Assembly: GCA_011799875.1 (NCBI GenBank) | Contig: CM022300.1 | Span: forward strand, 168,223,837-168,287,836 | Reading direction: 5' to 3' | Origin: Thinopyrum elongatum | Taxonomy: Eukaryota > Streptophyta > Magnoliopsida > Poales > Poaceae | DNA: 64,000 nucleotides | Shown: positions 1-9,459 of the stretch, piece after piece | How the letters are laid out: each line of letters starts with the position of its first letter | Position numbering within the stretch: the stretch's first letter is position 1 | Notes under the pieces: model-generated | What the model saw: only the letters and a program-made list of their open reading frames with translations | Told to the model about the DNA's origin: nothing | Databases searched by the model: none | Program-made: the position numbers and the translations under genes

Positions 1-261
1 GAAAGTTCAATGATTGGCATGGCATGGACTAGAGATGTAGACCCCTCAAAATGCTTAGGACAAAGATTGGCAAAAGCTCAAGACTCTTCATTTCCATTTT
101 AGTGATCCAAGATCACATTGAGTCCATAGGAAAAGCCAATACTATTAAAAGGGGATGAGGTGTTGCTTAATGGTCTACTTGCTCAAAATGCTTAGTGATA
201 TTGCTCCAAAACCCTCAGCCATTTTCTCTTTTCCATATATGTCCAAAACCCAAAGTCAAAC

Positions 262-722
262 TCGGCCCCACCGATTTGATCTATCCGGTGCCACCGAGTT
301 CACTTGACATAGCCACTACCAGAAACCCTAGACAATTCGGTCTCACCGATACAGATCTCAGTCTAACCGAGATGGCATTGCAAACTCTCTGTTTCCCTTC
401 GTAACATTTCGGTCTCACCAAGATGAGCTATCGGTCCCACCGAGTTTGCATGACAAATCTTTGTTTCCCTTCGTAACATTTCGGTCTCACCGAAATGAGC
501 GATCGGTCCCACCGAGTTTGCCTGACCAACTCTCTGTTTGCTCATTGCTGAAATCGGTCCCACCAAGTTCATGCAATCGGTCTCACCGAGATGAGGTTTG
601 ACCTTAGCCCTAGCACATTGGTCCCACCGAGTTGATCCAGTCGGTCCCACCGAGATTCCTAACGTTCACATTTTGAACTAAATCGGTCTCACCGAGTTCT
701 CCTATTCGGTCTGACCGAGTTG
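262..722 (+). repeat. Cluster of CGGTNNNACCG quasi-palindromes in LTR U3
   Basis: More than a dozen close variants of TCGGTCCCACCGAG or CGGTCTCACCGA lie within 460 bases, directly upstream of the LTR TATA box. Each copy is an imperfect inverted repeat, CGGT...ACCG, with a 2-4 base centre. The same cluster occurs in both LTRs of element C (about 22950-23290 and 30930-31256) and again inside C. Iterated dyads just upstream of a core promoter suggest protein-binding sites, but that is inference. Confidence 0.75.
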
Positions 723-760
723 GGTCAAATGTGTGTAACGGTTGGATTTTGTGTGGAGGC

Positions 761-770
761 TATATATACC
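761..770 (+). promoter_or_regulatory. LTR TATA box
   Basis: TATATATACC follows the motif cluster by about 40 bases. The equivalent sites in the two element C LTRs are on the minus strand near 22908-22917 and 30889-30898. Transcription would start about 30 bases downstream. Confidence 0.65.
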
Positions 771-1563
771 CCTCCACCCGCTTCTCCATTTGAGAGAGAG
801 CCATTAGAACGTGCCTACACATCCAGTACTCATTTTCTGAGAGAGAACCACCTACTCATGTGTTGAGACCAAGACATTCCATTCCAACCACAAGAATTTG
901 ATCTCTAGCCTTCCCCAAGTTGCTTTCCACTCAAATCATCTTTCCACCATAGCCAAATCTGTGAGAGAGATTTGAGTGTTGGGGAGACTATCATTTGAAG
1001 CACAAGAGCAAGTAGTTCATCATCAACAAACCATTTATTACCTTTTGGAGAGTGGTGTCTCCTACATTGGTTAGGTGTTGCTTGGGAGCCTTCGACAAGA
1101 TTGTGGAGTATTACCAAGAAGTTTGTAAGGGCAAGGAGATCGCCTACTTTGTGAAGATCTACCCGAGTGAGGCAAGTCCTTCGCGGGCGATGGCCATGGT
1201 GGGATAGACAAGGTTGCTTCTTCGTGGACCCTTGGTGGGTGGAGCCCTCCGTGGACTCGCGCAACCGTTACCCTTCGTGGGTTGATGTCTCCATCAACAT
1301 GGACGTACGATAGCACCACCTATCGGAACCACGCCAAAAATCTCCATGTCTACATTGGGTTTGCCTTCTCCAAACCTTTCCCTTTACCTTCATATGCAAT
1401 GTTTTACTTTCCACTGCTACACTCTTAGAATTGCATGTGTAGGTTGATTGCTTGACTTGTGCTAAGTTGCTAAAATCTGCCAAGACTTAAAATTGGGAAA
1501 AGGCTAGATTTTTATTTGGTCAAGTAGTCTAATCCCCCCTCTAGACCTACTTTCGATCCTACA

Positions 1564-2080
1564 AGCCTCGCCGTCGTACACCTCACCAGAGCTGCTCCAA
1601 CGACGAAACCCGCCATCACAGCGGAGCAGTACCCTTCGCTCCATCTCTAGGCGCCTAAGTTTTCTTCCACTCCTCCGACTGCCACATCAGCCGCAGCATC
1701 CTCAGCGACCAACCCAATGATGATGAGATTGACATGACTTCGCCAAAGAGGTTGTACACTTGCTGCATTGCTTTTTTACTCTACATGTTATATATATTGT
1801 CCACTGAGCACACGTAGTAACATGAAATGCGATTAGTTTCTCCTGTATAACAAGCAGTGAGGTACCAGGCAACTTAGCTATCCGTGATGGACTCTCTCGA
1901 AAGCCATCATTATTTATTTCTGCGTGCTTGAGCTATGCATGTGTAGATGGGCCTGGGAGTTGAGCTAGTAGGGCAGTGTCTTGGGTCCAAAGTAGTACAA
2001 GTAGCACAAAAACATTTTTGGAGTGTAGGCTTTTGCCTGTTCAAGCCTGCCTACTGGAATTGCCAGTGGTTGAAATGAAA
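1564..2080 (+). other. Unassigned flank with an exon-like segment
   Basis: The first 200 bases are GC-rich and proline/serine-coding in character, then turn AT-rich like an intron. The segment 1587-1745 resembles 2575-2765: both share AGCTGCTCCAACGAC, followed by serine/proline/threonine-rich code and an acidic stretch. This looks like a duplicated exon of an unknown repeat-containing gene or element ORF. No start, stop or domain could be fixed. Confidence 0.3.
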
Positions 2081-2084
2081 AGTG

Positions 2085-2500
2085 AAGGAAAAACATAGAA
2101 TTGGAAAGTTTCCTATGGTAGTACTATTCATGCATTTGGTTCAAAGGAATGGAGCAAAGGAAAACTATAGGATTTGTTCCTTTAGTGTCTCTTTCAAAGA
2201 AAAACCATAGGAATTTTAATATCCACTTGGCCCTCCTTTTTAAATTCCTATTCATGAAGAAGAAGACTAAGTGATAGTAGCATTATAGCATTATAGCTGT
2301 ACATTTTCTTGTGGTTTGACTTAATTTGACCATGCTTCTTTGCATTCCTGTGACCTTCCAATTCCTGTGAACCAAACACCCAGATTGACAGAAATCCTAT
2401 GATTTTAAATTCTCTGTTTTGCACATGCATTCCTATCCTATTACTGTGTATTTCTGATCCCTGCATTGTTAGAATCCTCCAATTCAAACGAGCCCTTACA
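2085..2500. mobile_element. Possible Harbinger-like MITE or fragment
   Basis: The stretch is rich in paired phrases such as GGAATTTTAAT and CCAATTCCTGTGAACCAAAC, typical of grass PIF/Harbinger miniature elements. Its right end reads CAAACGAGCCC followed by TTA, matching a GGGCTCGTTTG terminal repeat with a TTA target duplication. A matching left terminus was not found, so it is either truncated or misassigned. Confidence 0.3.
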
Positions 2501-2533
2501 GAATTACTTCTCTTACAGATAGTTGTCAAAGAA

Positions 2534-2765
2534 AACCTTGTGTGGTTTGTCCCGCTCCTGCCGCGCCGTTGTCCACCCCAGCTCAGCTGCTCCAACGACA
2601 GAAGGGTCGACCACAGCAGGGATCCGCCCTCCAGGCTGTCTTTCGCCACCTCAGATCTTCTTCCCCACCGCCGGTAGCTACGACAACTGCATTACCATCA
2701 TCAACTAAGCAGATGACCTTGAGGAGGATTCAGAGACAGATGACCAGTCCTATTTCCCCCTGAGG
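2534..2765 (+). other. Second exon-like segment of the unassigned flank
   Basis: The segment is GC-rich, open in more than one frame and rich in proline, serine and glutamine codons. It resembles the segment near 1587-1745. It precedes AT-rich repeats that look intronic. I do not recognise the product, and no function is proposed. Confidence 0.25.
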
Positions 2766-2879
2766 TGTATGCTCAAACATGGCAGGGTTATATTACTCAT
2801 ATCATGCATATGTTGTCTTGCATTGCTTAGTTTTTACATCATATACACAATATTGAATGTGATCTGCTTGCTTTAGACA

Positions 2880-3345
2880 TCATATATGTGATTGCCATCT
2901 GCTTACTTGCTTAGTATATAAATCATATATTTGAATGATATCATGCCATCATGTTTACATAGACAACATCTATCAGAATTATGGCATGCCAACCCATTTA
3001 ATAAAGACATCATATAGTTATATCATCTCATCATGTTTAGTGTTTACATAGTCATCATATTTTGAATTATGTCATTCTATCCGTGAATTATATCATCCAT
3101 CATGTTTCCATAGGCAGCATGTATGTGAATTATGGCATGCCAACCTATTTAATAAATATTTCATATAGTTATATCATGTCATCCTATTTACATAGTCATC
3201 ATATTTTGAATTATGTCTTTCTATCCTGTTTAGTTAGCCATCATATATGTGAAATTGTGTCATACTATCATGTTTAGTTAGCCATCATATATGTGAAATT
3301 GTGTCATGCTATCCTGTTTGGTTAGACAACATAAATGTGTATTAT
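2880..3345 (+). repeat. AT-rich tandem repeats
   Basis: A unit of about 150 bases containing GAATTATGGCATGCCAAC and AGTCATCATATTTTGAATTA occurs twice (about 2969 and 3122). It is followed by a 48-base unit containing TTAGTTAGCCATCATATATG, repeated near 3232 and 3280. It lies between two exon-like segments and resembles an intron containing a minisatellite, as also seen at 43470-43815. Confidence 0.55.
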
Positions 3346-3447
3346 TTCATGCCCTCTTTTATTCCCTACTATCCATTGCACTTGTCTATCATACAATGTC
3401 CGTACATTCAATTACTTTTCTTATTTATCAGCCATTTGAATTGGAGG

Positions 3448-3575
3448 GGGTGATGGCAGTATCTAAGGGAGTAACAACACGGTCTTCAGGAAAGATAGTG
3501 CTACCAGTCGATGTAGATAGAACCATGGTTGTACTTGCCCAAGAACCAGCCCCACCACACATAACCCAGACTCTC
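3448..3575 (+). other. Exon-like fragment cut by insertion of element A
   Basis: An open frame follows a pyrimidine-rich stretch and an AG. It encodes a short basic and hydrophobic peptide with TTRSSGK near its start and a proline-rich end. It runs straight into the A LTR at 3576, so element A appears to have inserted into it. Family not recognised. The five bases before the LTR are CTCTC; the matching duplicate would lie past the right edge of the window. Confidence 0.3.
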
Positions 3576-4491
3576 TGTTAGTGCAACAAACTTTCACGTT
3601 TGATTGCCCAGACTTATACACAAGCGTGCTGGCATTGCATGTTCTGCACCAAACTACAAAGCAAGACCAAGCCAGAGGAACCGCTCTTCATGAGATCAAG
3701 GAGCGGATCAAGAAGACCAAGTCAGACAAGACAGCAGAGCACCACCTTGGGGAGACCTCCCTTGCCAGGCAGGAGGGCCTGGCCGGGTCGAGGCCGCCCC
3801 AGGGACAAGTCCAAGATTTCGCCGGTAGGCTTGCCGGGTCCGCCAAGGGCGAGGACTCTCGCCAAGCCTCCACCGTGCCACAACGCAAATCACCTATCAA
3901 TGCGGTGTCAAGCCTCCAAGTGATTAAGTGGCTACCACAGAGCACGTGGCAGCCCATTAGAAGATAGATTACTCTCATGTGACACCCGTCCAGAGGCGTG
4001 TCGAACAGATAAGTAGATGATGATTAAGTGGCACGGCAGGCTTGCCGGGCTTCACCCTCAGCACGACTCCTAGCAGTGCATTTAATGCACTTTGTCCCAA
4101 CTGCCAGAGTTAGGTATGATAGCACAGTTAGCTATCTAATCACTAGATAAAGACTATTTTGCCACTGTGGTCACCCCTTGAGCTATAAAAAGAGGTCCAA
4201 GGCAAAATAGCAAAGGATTCGGACCCTTGCACATTTGTACGCGCATAGCTGCTCTCTCCGAGGCCACCTTGCCGGCTTGAGCGCTGCATGTTCATAGTGT
4301 GCTCCCATCTAATCCACAAAAGCAGGAGTAGGGTTTTACGCTTCCCAGCGGCCCGAACCTTGGTAAAAACCACCAGTGTCACCCACGTCGTGCTGTTTCA
4401 TGGCCTCCGCTCTTTGTGCAACATGACCTTCCCCCTTGCCGAACCACAAAGGGGCCGACGGCCCCATAGGTAATCGTGTTCCTCCACAACA
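3576..4491 (+). repeat. Element A 5' LTR
   Basis: It begins TGTTAGTGCAACAAAC and ends CCTCCACAACA. The partner at 55033 begins TGTCGGTGCAACAAAC and stays collinear for over 600 bases. A TATA box (CTATAAAAAGAGG, near 4183-4190) follows the phrase GCCACTGTGGTCACCCCTTG, which is also present in the LTRs of B. The R/U5 part shares AGGAGTAGGGTTTTACGC with B, so A and B are related families with different U3 regions. Confidence 0.9.
4183..4190 (+). promoter_or_regulatory. TATA box of element A LTR
   Basis: The TATAAAA core lies in a block conserved between A and B LTRs, about 300 bases before the LTR end. Confidence 0.6.
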
Positions 4492-4495
4492 TCTT

Positions 4496-4514
4496 TGGCG
4501 CGCCAGGTAGGGGG
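4496..4514 (+). promoter_or_regulatory. Primer-binding site of element A
   Basis: TGGCGCGCCAGGTAGGGGG lies four bases (TCTT) inside the 5' LTR end. Element B has the same spacer and a one-base variant of this site in the mirror position. It marks minus-strand priming by a tRNA; I did not determine which tRNA. Confidence 0.75.
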
Positions 4515-4574
4515 AAACACTTGCATGAACCCGAGGCTGTGAGCAGCGCGTCCATCATCATCATCGTCTTCATC

Positions 4575-6660
4575 CATGGCGCCCAAGAGGAACCCGACGA
4601 TACTGCGCACCCTTCCACTTTGAAGGCCCCCTCACACACAGCCGTGGATGCCGTAGGCATCACAGTGGCGTTGGATGGAGCGGGTACCGCGGGAGACGCG
4701 ACTGACGTAGGCGGCGCCTTCGTTGTGTCCCCCGTGGCCGAAGCTGGGGTAGGAAGCACCGAGGGACGGCGGCATCAGCCGCATCCCAGCGGGCATGACC
4801 CACAAGCCATGGGTGGCGGGGACGTTCAATCACCACCACCACGCCGCACTAGCGGGCGCAGCTGCATCAATGACGCCCGCTCTGGTGCGAGTCATGACTC
4901 TAGCCGTGCCTGCCATGGGCGCGGCTACTGAGCACGCACCTTGCCCAGAGCGGGGCGAGCAGAGCGCCGAACGGGGTTGCCAATCCCCGAGCGCAGCCCA
5001 CTCATCACCAGACTACCTTGGCAACCGGTTCATGACAGGATGAACATGGCGGTGCCCCTACTGGTACTACTTGGAGTCCAGCGACATCATGGTCTGCCTC
5101 ATCAGCTACACCGAGCACAGCTACGGAAGCCATGTCACGGGCCCAACTCCTATTAAGATTCCCGCCGGCAGCTGATCAAATGGATGAGTGGAGAGCCACC
5201 ATCCAGAGTTTGATCAGCTTCGCTGAAGCTCGAAAATCGCAGCAGGCAGAGCCATCGCGGCACCCGCGAACAGCAACAGCAGCCCGGGCTGATGGCCGTG
5301 TCGAGGATGCCGCACCAACGGTGCAGTCTCCTCCGCGATAGCAGACCTAGAGGCGATAGCAGCAAGATCAGTATGTCCGTGAACTGGACGAAGCATCGAT
5401 GGCCCCTTCTGATCCACGAGCCCACCAGGATCAGCGGCAGGTCCTGGAGGATCGGCGGAGGGAAGATGCGTGCGTCCCTATAGAGTGATGCCGGGAGACG
5501 CGTCGTCAATCTGACAGGCGAAATGACCTAGACGTTGTTGAACCCACGCCCAGTGATGGCGGTTACTTGCCCTACGAGGTTGGGTGCCCTGCCTTCAGTC
5601 ACGAGCTGCGGCAAGTCCGCTGGCCATCTGCCCGCGTCTTCAAGCCTGAGTTACTAGAAAAATACAATGGGAAGTTAAACCTGGCAGAGTTCTTGTGCAT
5701 TTACACAATTGCCATTCAAGCTGCCGGGGCCAGGGATGAGAAGGTGTTCGCCAACTACTTCCCTTTGGCACTCAAGCCAAATGTTAGGTCATGGCTGATG
5801 CACCTGCCAGAGAATTCCATTTCGTCATAGGCTAACTTGTGCAATGAATTTGTTGGCACCTTCATGGGTGGCCACCAAGAGCCCGGGTGGCCCAGCGACC
5901 TGCAAGTCCTTCCACAGAAGGAAGGGGAGAGCTTGTGGAAGTATATGCAAAGGTTCAGTCGAGTGCACTGTAACATTCTAGAGATACATCGAGCAGCTGT
6001 GATTGCCGCGTTCCATTCGAACATGCGCAACAGAAGGATACGATTCAAAATGAACGTCCGGCTGCCCAAGACCGTCAATGAGTTGTACATGTTGGCGGAT
6101 AAATGTGCTTGTGCTGAAGAAGGAAGGCGACTCCCAGGGAGGAGGATGGCTTCGAGGTTGATTCAGAGGACGACGACGAGGCCACTAGCCTGAAGAGGTG
6201 GAGCCAGACACGCAACAAGAAGCGCAAAGATAAGTTAGTATTGGCCGTTGAGAGCCCTGGCGATCTCAGCACCGGCAAGAAGGCCAAAACCGAAGCCCCA
6301 GGCAAGGAAGCTGCCGCATGCGCTGATTGCCAGGAGGCTGCGGCCGCAGAGAAAGCTGGGAAGTCCAATGGTCCATACTGCAAGATCCACCACACTAAAG
6401 GTCATGGTCTCCAAGAATGCCACCAAGTCGAGCAGCTTGTCAAGAAGCAGAAGGCAGAATATGAGAATCGAGACAGGGAGAAAGACCAAGAGGGTGCTGG
6501 CGGAAAAGGCCATGGTAGTAGAGGGGGCCGCCGTGGCAAGGCCCCGCAGCAAAAGGAGAAACCTGCTAGAGGCCGTGAGAAGAAAGAAGGAGATGGTGAG
6601 AGTGATGAAGGGGATGAGGAAGAAACCAGCGAGCAAGGGTTCCAAAAAGCAACTGAAGCC
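4575..6660 (+). pseudogene. gag: Element A gag (degenerate)
   Basis: Gag forms the capsid-like particle that packages element RNA. A start codon at 4575 in ATGGCGCCCAAG parallels the start of gag in B, but it hits a stop within 16 codons. Recognisable gag resumes at 5132 (motif DEWRATIQSL). The main gag domain lies at 5567-6190 (SWLMHLPENSISS, QKEGESLWKYMQRFSRV), with a stop at 5828. A zinc-binding pattern C-x2-H-x4-H-x4-C follows near 6379-6423, with a basic, lysine-rich tail after it. Several frameshifts separate these pieces. Compared with B, the order and spacing are the same, so this is decay and not a different protein. Confidence 0.8.
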
Positions 6661-7517
6661 ATGTGTATTGATGGAGGTGCATCTTTGCACTCCTCTCACT
6701 GCCAGCTCAAGCAGTGGGCACGAGAGCTCAATGTCGTGGAGCCAGCTGCAGACTCCCAGAAGCCGCTCAAGTGGTCCTGCACGCCTATTATATTTGATGA
6801 AGAGGATCACCCCGACCGCACTACCGCGGTAGGGTTTTGCCATTGTTGGTCTCACCAACAATCCGCAACCATAAAGTCACAAGGATGCTAGTTGACGGCG
6901 GGGTTGGGTTGAAGCTGATCTCCCCCAAAGTGGTCAGCAAGCTATAGATCCCTGATGATGAGCTCAAGGCCATGGGTACATTTCAAGGAATCAACCCCGG
7001 CAGGAGCAGGCCCAGGGGAAAGATCACATTGCCTATGACATTTGGTGGGGAACTGAACTATCGGACCGAGAGGGTCATGTTTGACGTTGTTCAACTTCCC
7101 TTGCCGTACAATGGAATTCTTGGTCGTCCAACTTTGGCAAAATTCATGGATGCATCCCACTATGCTTACAACACCTTGAAGATGTCAGGGCCGTTGGGTG
7201 TCATTTCCATCCCATCAGATAAAAGAGATGCCATTATATGTGTGCATCAGATGTACCGGGACACGATAGCAGCTGAAGCTGTAGAAGCCACGGCTCCCAC
7301 CAAGGAGGCAAAGAAGGGAAAGAAAGCTAGCAGAGATGCCGGCAAGGACTCCGGGAAGCGCGCCTCTTCGGAGTGTGCCACACCTGTTGAGGATTTGCTG
7401 GAGAGTTCCACTAGCAAGAGGCCCAAAGCTACTCCGCCGGCTGTGAAAAAGGTATCAGCGAGGCAGGATGGCACTGACGGTACGTTCACCATCGGTGCCA
7501 CCCTTGATGACAAATAG
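6661..7517 (+). pseudogene. Element A gag C-terminus and protease
   Basis: An aspartic protease processes gag-pol. The sequence begins MCIDGGASLHSSH. After a frameshift near 6840 it has the active-site phrase LVDGG (about 6891-6905), where plant Gypsy proteases usually have a D-G/S-G triad, then NGILGRPTLAKF near 7111-7146, the typical glycine-rich flap-distal motif. It ends in a basic linker and LDDK followed by TAG at 7515-7517. The frame stays open after that TAG into RT. A stop also lies at 6943-6945. The product is inactive unless recoded. Confidence 0.75.
7515..7517 (+). promoter_or_regulatory. In-frame UAG between protease and RT, shared with element B
   Basis: The context GATGACAAATAGGAAAGC is identical in B (TAG at 17666-17664, minus strand). 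In both elements the frame before and after the UAG is the same and encodes the same junction, LDDK-stop-ESALVAF. A shared stop can be an old inherited mutation or a functional gag-pro/pol recoding signal; the sequence alone cannot decide. Confidence 0.5.
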
Positions 7518-8214
7518 GAAAGCGCGCTCGTTGCCTTCCTGCGGGCGAATGTCGATGTGCTTGCTTGGCAACCATCTGACATCCCTGGTGTTCCTAGGGA
7601 GGTAATCGAGCACCATCTTGCTATCTGCCCTCACGCTCGGCCCGTCAAGCAGAAGGTTAGGAAACAAGCTTTAGAGTGGCAGCTGTTCATTGCCGAGAAA
7701 ATCAAGAAACTTGAAGCAGCTGGTTTGTTAAGAGGAGTGTTGTATCCAACATGGTTAGTGAACCCAGGGGTGGTGCACAAGGCAAATGGGAAATGGAGGC
7801 TCTACATTGACCTCACAGACTTGAACAAAGCATGCCCAAAGGACCCTTCCCCCTGCCGCGCATCGATCAGATTGTAGACTCCACTTCCGGGTGTGATCTG
7901 CTTTCCTTTTTGGATGCGTACTCCGGATGCCATAAGATATTCATATCCAAGGAAGACAAAGGGAAAACTGCGTTCATAACTTCATGTGGCACGTACTGCT
8001 CTGTACGCATGCCTTTCGGGTTAAAGAGCGCTGGATCCACTTTTGCAAGAGCAGTACAGATCGGCTTCGAACCATAGCTGCACAGAAACGTAGAAGCTTA
8101 CATGGATGATATAGTGGCCAAAACCAAGGACAAATCAACACTCATTCAAGATTTGGAAGAGACCTTTGCGAACTTGCGCAAGAACAATTTGAAGTTAAAC
8201 CCTGAGAAGTGCGT
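7518..8214 (+). pseudogene. Element A reverse transcriptase, N-terminal part
   Basis: RT copies element RNA into DNA. The sequence opens with ESALVAFLRANVDV and passes NGKWRLYIDLTDLNKACPKD (LTR-retroelement RT fingers). A one-base frameshift near 7850 follows. Palm motifs continue: FLDAYSGCHKI, then MPFGLKSAGSTFARA, a stop at 8075-8077, and the catalytic YMDD at 8099-8110. It breaks off in NPEKCV at 8214, where element B inserted; the same sentence of RT resumes at 21499. Family membership is certain; activity is ruled out by the breaks. Confidence 0.85.
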
Positions 8215-8219
8215 GCTTG
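8215..8219 (+). repeat. Target-site duplication of element B, left copy
   Basis: GCTTG here is repeated exactly at 21494-21498, on the other side of B. This proves that B inserted as a unit into the RT of A. Confidence 0.9.
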
Positions 8220-9058
8220 TGTCGGGGTACGACACCTATGGGATCCAAAGGGACCCCTTTACGATTCGGCGGGGGGAGAGGTATACGCAAAGAGCAGAAC
8301 CAACGATCGACGCGGGAAGATTTTACCCAGGTTCGGGCCGCTGATCAGCGTAAAACCCTACTCCTGCCTTGTGTTCTTATTAGTGTTCTTGAGCCCAGCC
8401 TTCAGGAGCGCTCGCTGTGAACAGTACGTTCAAAGAGCAGCTACGCATGCAGAATGGGCTAGAAGTTCTCCTCCCCTATAGCAGTTGCCTTGGGCCTCCT
8501 TTTATATGCTCAAAGGGGTCACCACAGTGGCAAAATGTACATACATTGAGGTGTAAAGTAGCTACAGGGTAATCATACCTAACCCCTGACGGACTAGGAC
8601 GAACGCATTTAATGCACCGTGAGGTGTCCGTTTAGGTGTCCTTACTTTCTTGGGGATGGAAAAAGGGGCCATCCCATCAGCACCGCTTAAGCTCTCCTCC
8701 ATTGGCGCGTCGCCACGCATCCAAAGAAGGACCCAGAATGTCGGGTTTTTCGCTGTGCTAGAGCGGTGGCACAGCAACAAAACCTTGCCGGGGGACAAGC
8801 CCTACCGGGCGCCAAGCCTTGCCGGGCACCGATCCTTGCCGGGCTCCGTAGGCCACCCTGGCAAGATCTTGCCGGGGAAGCTGGCCTTCGGATTCCAGCT
8901 CTCCTTATCTGCTGATCCTCAGATCTCTGACTGGATGGTTTCTTTGATGGCTTGAATCAACCTCGAACTGTTCCCCGGCAAGCCTTACCGCGAGGACGGC
9001 TACAACTGCCCGTGCACAAGTACGGGGTACTAGTGGCCCAATACTTAGTACACCGACA
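8220..9058 (-). repeat. Element B 3' LTR
   Basis: On the plus strand it runs from TGTCGGGGTACGACACC to AGTACACCGACA. The termini form the inverted repeat TGTCGG/CCGACA. It has two fewer copies of a 17-base GCCGGGCGCCAAGCCTT-type unit than the 5' LTR, which accounts for the 839 versus 873 base lengths. Confidence 0.95.
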
Positions 9059-9080
9059 GGAGCCCCCGGGCCTAGGCCAT
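9059..9080 (-). promoter_or_regulatory. Polypurine tract region of element B
   Basis: Read on the minus strand this is GCCTAGGCCCGGGGGCTCC, directly abutting the 3' LTR. The same phrase, GGCCAGGCCCGGGGGCTCC, abuts the 3' LTR of A at 55014-55032. It is the expected plus-strand priming site. Confidence 0.65.
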
Positions 9081-9459
9081 ACACGAGTGCGAGGCGTTGT
9101 TGGGCTAGGCCCAAACAGTGCACGGGCACGCGTGGCAGAGGATTAACTGCTCGTAAATATCTCGTTTACTGTGCCCCCCACTACGCGCGTCTAACACGCA
9201 GCGTGGGGAGCGTGCCTCAAAGGCTACAACTGCGACGCGCCTATAGAGGCGCATTCACATTGGGGAATAAAAGAGGTGGCCCCGCTCCTTCCCCATAAAA
9301 AGGAGAAGCCGCAGAGGCACAAGCCTATTTACTCCCCTCTTCTTCTCAATCTGGCCGTCGCCATCGCCTTCCTCCTCTTGAGCTCAGAGCGAAGCTTTCC
9401 CTCTTCCGCCCGCCGCTTCCACGCTCGCTTCACCCCCGGCTTCCGCCCTCACAGCCGCC
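9081..9459 (+). promoter_or_regulatory. Promoter and leader of the antisense gene in element B
   Basis: This GC-rich stretch has two TATA-like sites, GGAATAAAAGAG (about 9264) and CCCCATAAAAAGGAG (9291-9305). A pyrimidine-rich leader then leads to the ATG at 9460, set in GCCGCCATG, a good plant initiation context. It lies between the PPT and the antisense ORF, the same arrangement as in A. Confidence 0.5.

Larger units (their letters stand above)
1..1563 (+). mobile_element. Partial LTR of the element C family (Copia-like)
   Basis: This is the reverse-strand counterpart of the two LTRs at 22110-23619 and 30090-31600. It ends with the LTR terminus TTTCGATCCTACA, and the window opens roughly 90 bases into the LTR. 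No tRNA-Met primer site (TGGTATCAGAGC) follows the terminus, so it is the 3' LTR of an element lying to the left, or a solo LTR. The next five bases, AGCCT, would be its target duplication; the left partner is outside the window. It contains a U3 motif cluster and a TATA box, annotated separately. ORFs inside it are products of the repeated motif and are not genes. Confidence 0.85.

Noticed and set aside
195..650. ORFs across the LTR motif cluster (both strands)
   Set aside because: They arise from repetition of the CGGTNNNACCG motif, recur in each LTR copy with different breaks, and show no domain.
905..1483. Minus-strand ORFs in the first LTR and the equivalent plus-strand ORFs at 22192-22770 and 30173-30751
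   Set aside because: They are shared LTR R/U5 sequence; frames are not conserved between the three copies.
4476..4931. 151-codon plus-strand ORF after the A PBS
   Set aside because: It lies out of frame with the gag-type start at 4575 and has no counterpart in element B.
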